Source: JBGZFC01 sp964631255
GTDB lineage: Bacteria; Bacteroidota; Bacteroidia; Bacteroidales; Dysgonomonadaceae
DNA: 17,984 nucleotides
NCBI GenBank assembly: GCA_964631255.1
Contig: CAZVWS010000041.1
Coordinates: 1 to 17,984 of the forward strand
Reading direction: 5' to 3'
Shown here: positions 15,788 through 17,984 of the stretch, in pieces
How the letters are laid out: every line of letters starts with the position of its first letter
Numbering within the stretch: position 1 is the stretch's first letter
The notes under the pieces: model-generated
Databases searched by the model: none
Seen by the model: only the letters and a program-made list of their open reading frames with translations
Told to the model about the DNA's origin: nothing
Translations under genes and position numbers: made by a program

Positions 15788-17248
15788 TTACCTATTATCA
15801 TCTATGTACAGTTGCAGTTGCGTGGCGTTGTGCATTGCACTTTGGTTGCCTGCTTGTGCTGCTTTGGCAAAATATTGTGCTGCTTGGTTTGTATCGCCTT
15901 TTTGCGCATAAGCAATTCCCAAAATATTTTGTGCAACCGCGCTATTGGTCCATTTCTGCAAACGGGCAATGGCATCGTCGGCACGATTTGCTTTCAATTC
16001 GTTTATTGCCGCGTTTATGTTTGCAATTTCGCTGTTTGGGAAAGTTCTTGCCGCTATGTAGAATACTTCGTTATACTCAGCACTGCCTTCGGGATAAGTG
16101 TTTGCAACCAAAAACATCTCGTTGAGCGATAGTTTTTTGGGGTTTTTCTTGATTACTTCTTTGGCTTCCTCCACGTTGAATGCTCTGGAAATGAATGCCA
16201 GTTCATAATCGTTTCGACGCAATGCGGGATAAAACTCAGTGAGTAATCTGCTATAAGTCTTGCCGTTGTCTAATGCAATTAGTTGAGCATCTTTGGCATC
16301 GGGCGATTGGTTGTTATCTATGATTTCTATGATAGTGTTTTTGTTTTCCAATTTAGAATTCACGATGGCTTGACGCAATCCTTTCCAATCTTCACCAAAC
16401 CATTCTACCTTTATTTGGCTACGCTTGTATCCATATTTTTTCTCGATATAACCGGCAAATGTTTCGGCTCTTCGTTGAGAAAGCATCAGGTTGCGTGCTT
16501 CGGTGTCCTCGGGCGATGCATAACCGGATATTGTAAAATCGGTGATTGTTAAGTCTTTATCCGATCGTAACTCGCGGATATATTTGTCCACTTTAGCCAA
16601 TTCGGCAGCGTTGTTTTCAAAATTTGGCAATAAATTCCATCTACCCACCACGTAGTTGAAGTGTGCCGTATATCTTTCGCTTCGTTGTTTTACCTGTTCT
16701 ACCTCTGGTACAATGTAGTTCATTTGGTAGTCGGGCATGAACAAATCAGGTAGTATTTTGTACACAATCACTTTGTTTTCGTGTCCTTTCACGCAATCGG
16801 CACAACCAATAACTTCCGAATTGAATACCAATTTGGCAGCTCTTTGCCATGGAGCATAAGGTGTGGTTTGGCTATAATGTATTTGCTGTTTTTCGCCATT
16901 TTTGCGCACCAATGTGTTGGCTACTTTGGGGTCAATAACTGTTTTGCCTTTCCACTGGAAAGGTCTGTTCAACATCTTATCTCGTTTGGTGCCAACTATA
17001 TAAATGGGCGAAAGCTCGGTGTTTTTTTCATCGTTAAGCGATACAATAACGGGAGTTATCACTATCATTTGATTTTTATCGATATGCAAATCATCGAGAT
17101 TCAAATCCATCGAAATGGAACTTACGCCGGCTTTCTTAGAAATGGAAATGTTTTGCGTCGCAATGTCGTTGAGATAAGCTGTTTGTGCTTGTATCGAAAT
17201 CGAATACATGAACAGGAATATGCTTGCTATTATATGTGTACGTTTCAT
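15788..17248 (-). CDS. DUF3868 / OmpA-like / TPR protein of the fimbrial locus
   Basis: This 486-residue exported protein has a signal peptide (about 1-22, ending SIQAQ) and no lipobox. Residues about 23-185 are DUF3868-like and contain a CADC pair (Cys149, Cys152). Residues about 200-320 are OmpA-like: FTISGYASPEDTEARN (238-253) and LSQRRAETFAGYI (256-268) form the peptidoglycan-binding signature. A helical C-terminus follows, with a TPR unit at NILGIAYAQKGDTNQAAQY (441-459) and downstream. It could tie the assembly machinery or the fimbria to the cell wall. By order and size (about 55 kDa) it may be the counterpart of P. gingivalis PgmA, upstream of fimA, but I cannot confirm that from sequence alone. 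It lies 20 bp after the DUF3575 gene. Confidence 0.85.
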   Translation of the reverse strand: MKRTHIIASIFLFMYSISIQAQTAYLNDIATQNISISKKAGVSSISMDLNLDDLHIDKNQMIVITPVIVSLNDEKNTELSPIYIVGTKRDKMLNRPFQWKGKTVIDPKVANTLVRKNGEKQQIHYSQTTPYAPWQRAAKLVFNSEVIGCADCVKGHENKVIVYKILPDLFMPDYQMNYIVPEVEQVKQRSERYTAHFNYVVGRWNLLPNFENNAAELAKVDKYIRELRSDKDLTITDFTISGYASPEDTEARNLMLSQRRAETFAGYIEKKYGYKRSQIKVEWFGEDWKGLRQAIVNSKLENKNTIIEIIDNNQSPDAKDAQLIALDNGKTYSRLLTEFYPALRRNDYELAFISRAFNVEEAKEVIKKNPKKLSLNEMFLVANTYPEGSAEYNEVFYIAARTFPNSEIANINAAINELKANRADDAIARLQKWTNSAVAQNILGIAYAQKGDTNQAAQYFAKAAQAGNQSAMHNATQLQLYIDDNR

Positions 17249-17268
17249 ATTACTTCGGGATATTTAGA

Positions 17269-17838
17269 TTATTTAATGAAATAGATTAATGAAATGGCTG
17301 CCTTGGTAACGCCAAAATAGTGGTGTTTGCCTTCATCTATTTTTTCTCCGCAGATAACACAAGGAAATTTATCATACGTGATATAGGCATATCCGCCTCC
17401 AATGTTAAACTCAAAATTCCATCGTTTGGAAAGCATCCACTGGTAACCGTAGCTCAATCCGGCACCGAATGCAAAGCCCTCGTATCGGTAATCTTTGAAT
17501 GTTTTTAAACGTCCTACCGGGATATCAATACCACCAATATTGTATTCGGCAGCGTGTCCATGTAGTCCGAAAAAATGTCCGTTGAAGCTCTCGCAAAGCC
17601 AATAACGTAGTTCGGGTTGCACAATCCAATGTTGCACTTTGCTGTTATTTTCGAAAGTGAACGGATTGTAACCTCCGGCTATTTCCAACGTGTACTTGCG
17701 TCCCAAAGCAAACTCCATACCCAAGTTGGGTGTTGTGGTTGCCCAATGGGCTAAGTTTGTTTTTATACCTATATTTTGTGCGCCTGCGAAATCTGCTGTC
17801 GCGAAAAACACAAATATGGCGAAAATGAATCTTTTCAT
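17269..17838 (-). CDS. DUF3575 family outer-membrane protein
   Basis: This 189-residue protein has a signal peptide (about 1-21, ending FAGAQ) and a beta-barrel pattern of alternating aromatic strands. IGIKTNLAHWATTTPNLGMEF (23-43) is the family start, WIVQPELRYWL (71-81) a middle strand, and YFGVTKAAISLIYFIK (174-189) the typical DUF3575 end with an aromatic near the C-terminus, as in outer-membrane barrels. A CVIC pair (Cys160, Cys163) precedes the last strand. These proteins often accompany DUF3868 proteins and FimA/Mfa1 fimbrillins in Bacteroidales. By position and mass (about 21 kDa) it may correspond to FimX of P. gingivalis, a tentative link. It is the first gene of the operon in this window. 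Confidence 0.85.
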   Translation of the reverse strand: MKRFIFAIFVFFATADFAGAQNIGIKTNLAHWATTTPNLGMEFALGRKYTLEIAGGYNPFTFENNSKVQHWIVQPELRYWLCESFNGHFFGLHGHAAEYNIGGIDIPVGRLKTFKDYRYEGFAFGAGLSYGYQWMLSKRWNFEFNIGGGYAYITYDKFPCVICGEKIDEGKHHYFGVTKAAISLIYFIK

Positions 17839-17921
17839 ATGTTTTATATTTAATTTCGTTACAAATACAGTTTAAAAAATGCTCCACTTTGGGGGAATGT
17901 GGCTTTGCACTTTTTCGTAAG

Positions 17922-17947
17922 CAAAAGTATTGTATTAGCCCGTAATA
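17922..17947 (-). promoter_or_regulatory. candidate fimbrial operon promoter with palindrome in the spacer
   Basis: Read on the minus strand, 17922-17929 is TACTTTTG, a full match to TAnnTTTG, about 84 bp before the DUF3575 start. The -33 box is weak. Directly upstream, in the spacer, lies a 15-bp palindrome of TATTA and TAATA arms around five bases (17933-17947). The leader also holds a CCAC/GTGG hairpin (17884-17887, 17899-17902). A regulator binding at the palindrome would overlap RNA polymerase, which is inference. Confidence 0.4.
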
Positions 17948-17984
17948 ACCGAGCACTTTAATTTTATTTAATTTAATTTATTAC

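Noticed and set aside
17839..17984. Invertible (phase-variable) fimbrial promoter
   Set aside because: Bacteroidales often control surface structures this way, but no pair of inverted repeats flanking the promoter is visible, and no recombinase gene is present in the window.

Overview
The window looks like a stretch of chromosome from a member of the Bacteroidales (Bacteroidota), close in content to the Porphyromonas/Bacteroides relatives. Four things point there: a FimA-type type V fimbrial operon with DUF3575 and DUF3868 genes, a DUF3467 gene, start codons preceded by A-rich leaders rather than Shine-Dalgarno sites, and several matches to the Bacteroidales promoter (-33 TTTG, -7 TAnnTTTG). 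A run of 100 Ns inside pntB shows this is a draft or metagenome scaffold. No RNA gene, insertion sequence or CRISPR array was seen.

Left part (1-1302): a tandem array of a 22-bp unit, cut by the window edge, is followed by a terminator hairpin, a tandem heptamer array, and the class II fructose-bisphosphate aldolase gene on the minus strand. An AT-rich divergent promoter region (1303-1560) separates it from the next operon.

Redox part (1561-8173, plus strand): pntAA, pntAB and pntB encode the membrane-bound, proton-translocating NAD(P) transhydrogenase. A strong terminator, a DUF3467 gene with its own good promoter, and cydA-cydB for cytochrome bd oxidase follow. Together they link NADH/NADPH balance and the proton gradient to high-affinity oxygen reduction, as expected of an anaerobe that meets traces of oxygen. 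The main surprise is pntB: it appears to carry two tandem copies of the NADP(H)-binding domain III (dIII), with the scaffold gap inside the first copy. If the gap hides 302 bp like copy 2, the frame is restored and the protein is 652 residues rather than about 460.

Right part (8441-17838, minus strand): a seven-gene, closely spaced operon whose order and sizes match the P. gingivalis FimA fimbrial locus. It holds a DUF3575 protein, a DUF3868/OmpA-like/TPR protein, the major fimbrillin FimA, the anchor FimB, and three accessory or tip lipoproteins (FimC-, FimD- and FimE-like). The fimA-fimB junction is a structured 139-bp intercistronic region that could set the ratio of shaft to anchor. Convergent cydB and fimE end at a long hairpin (8268-8310).
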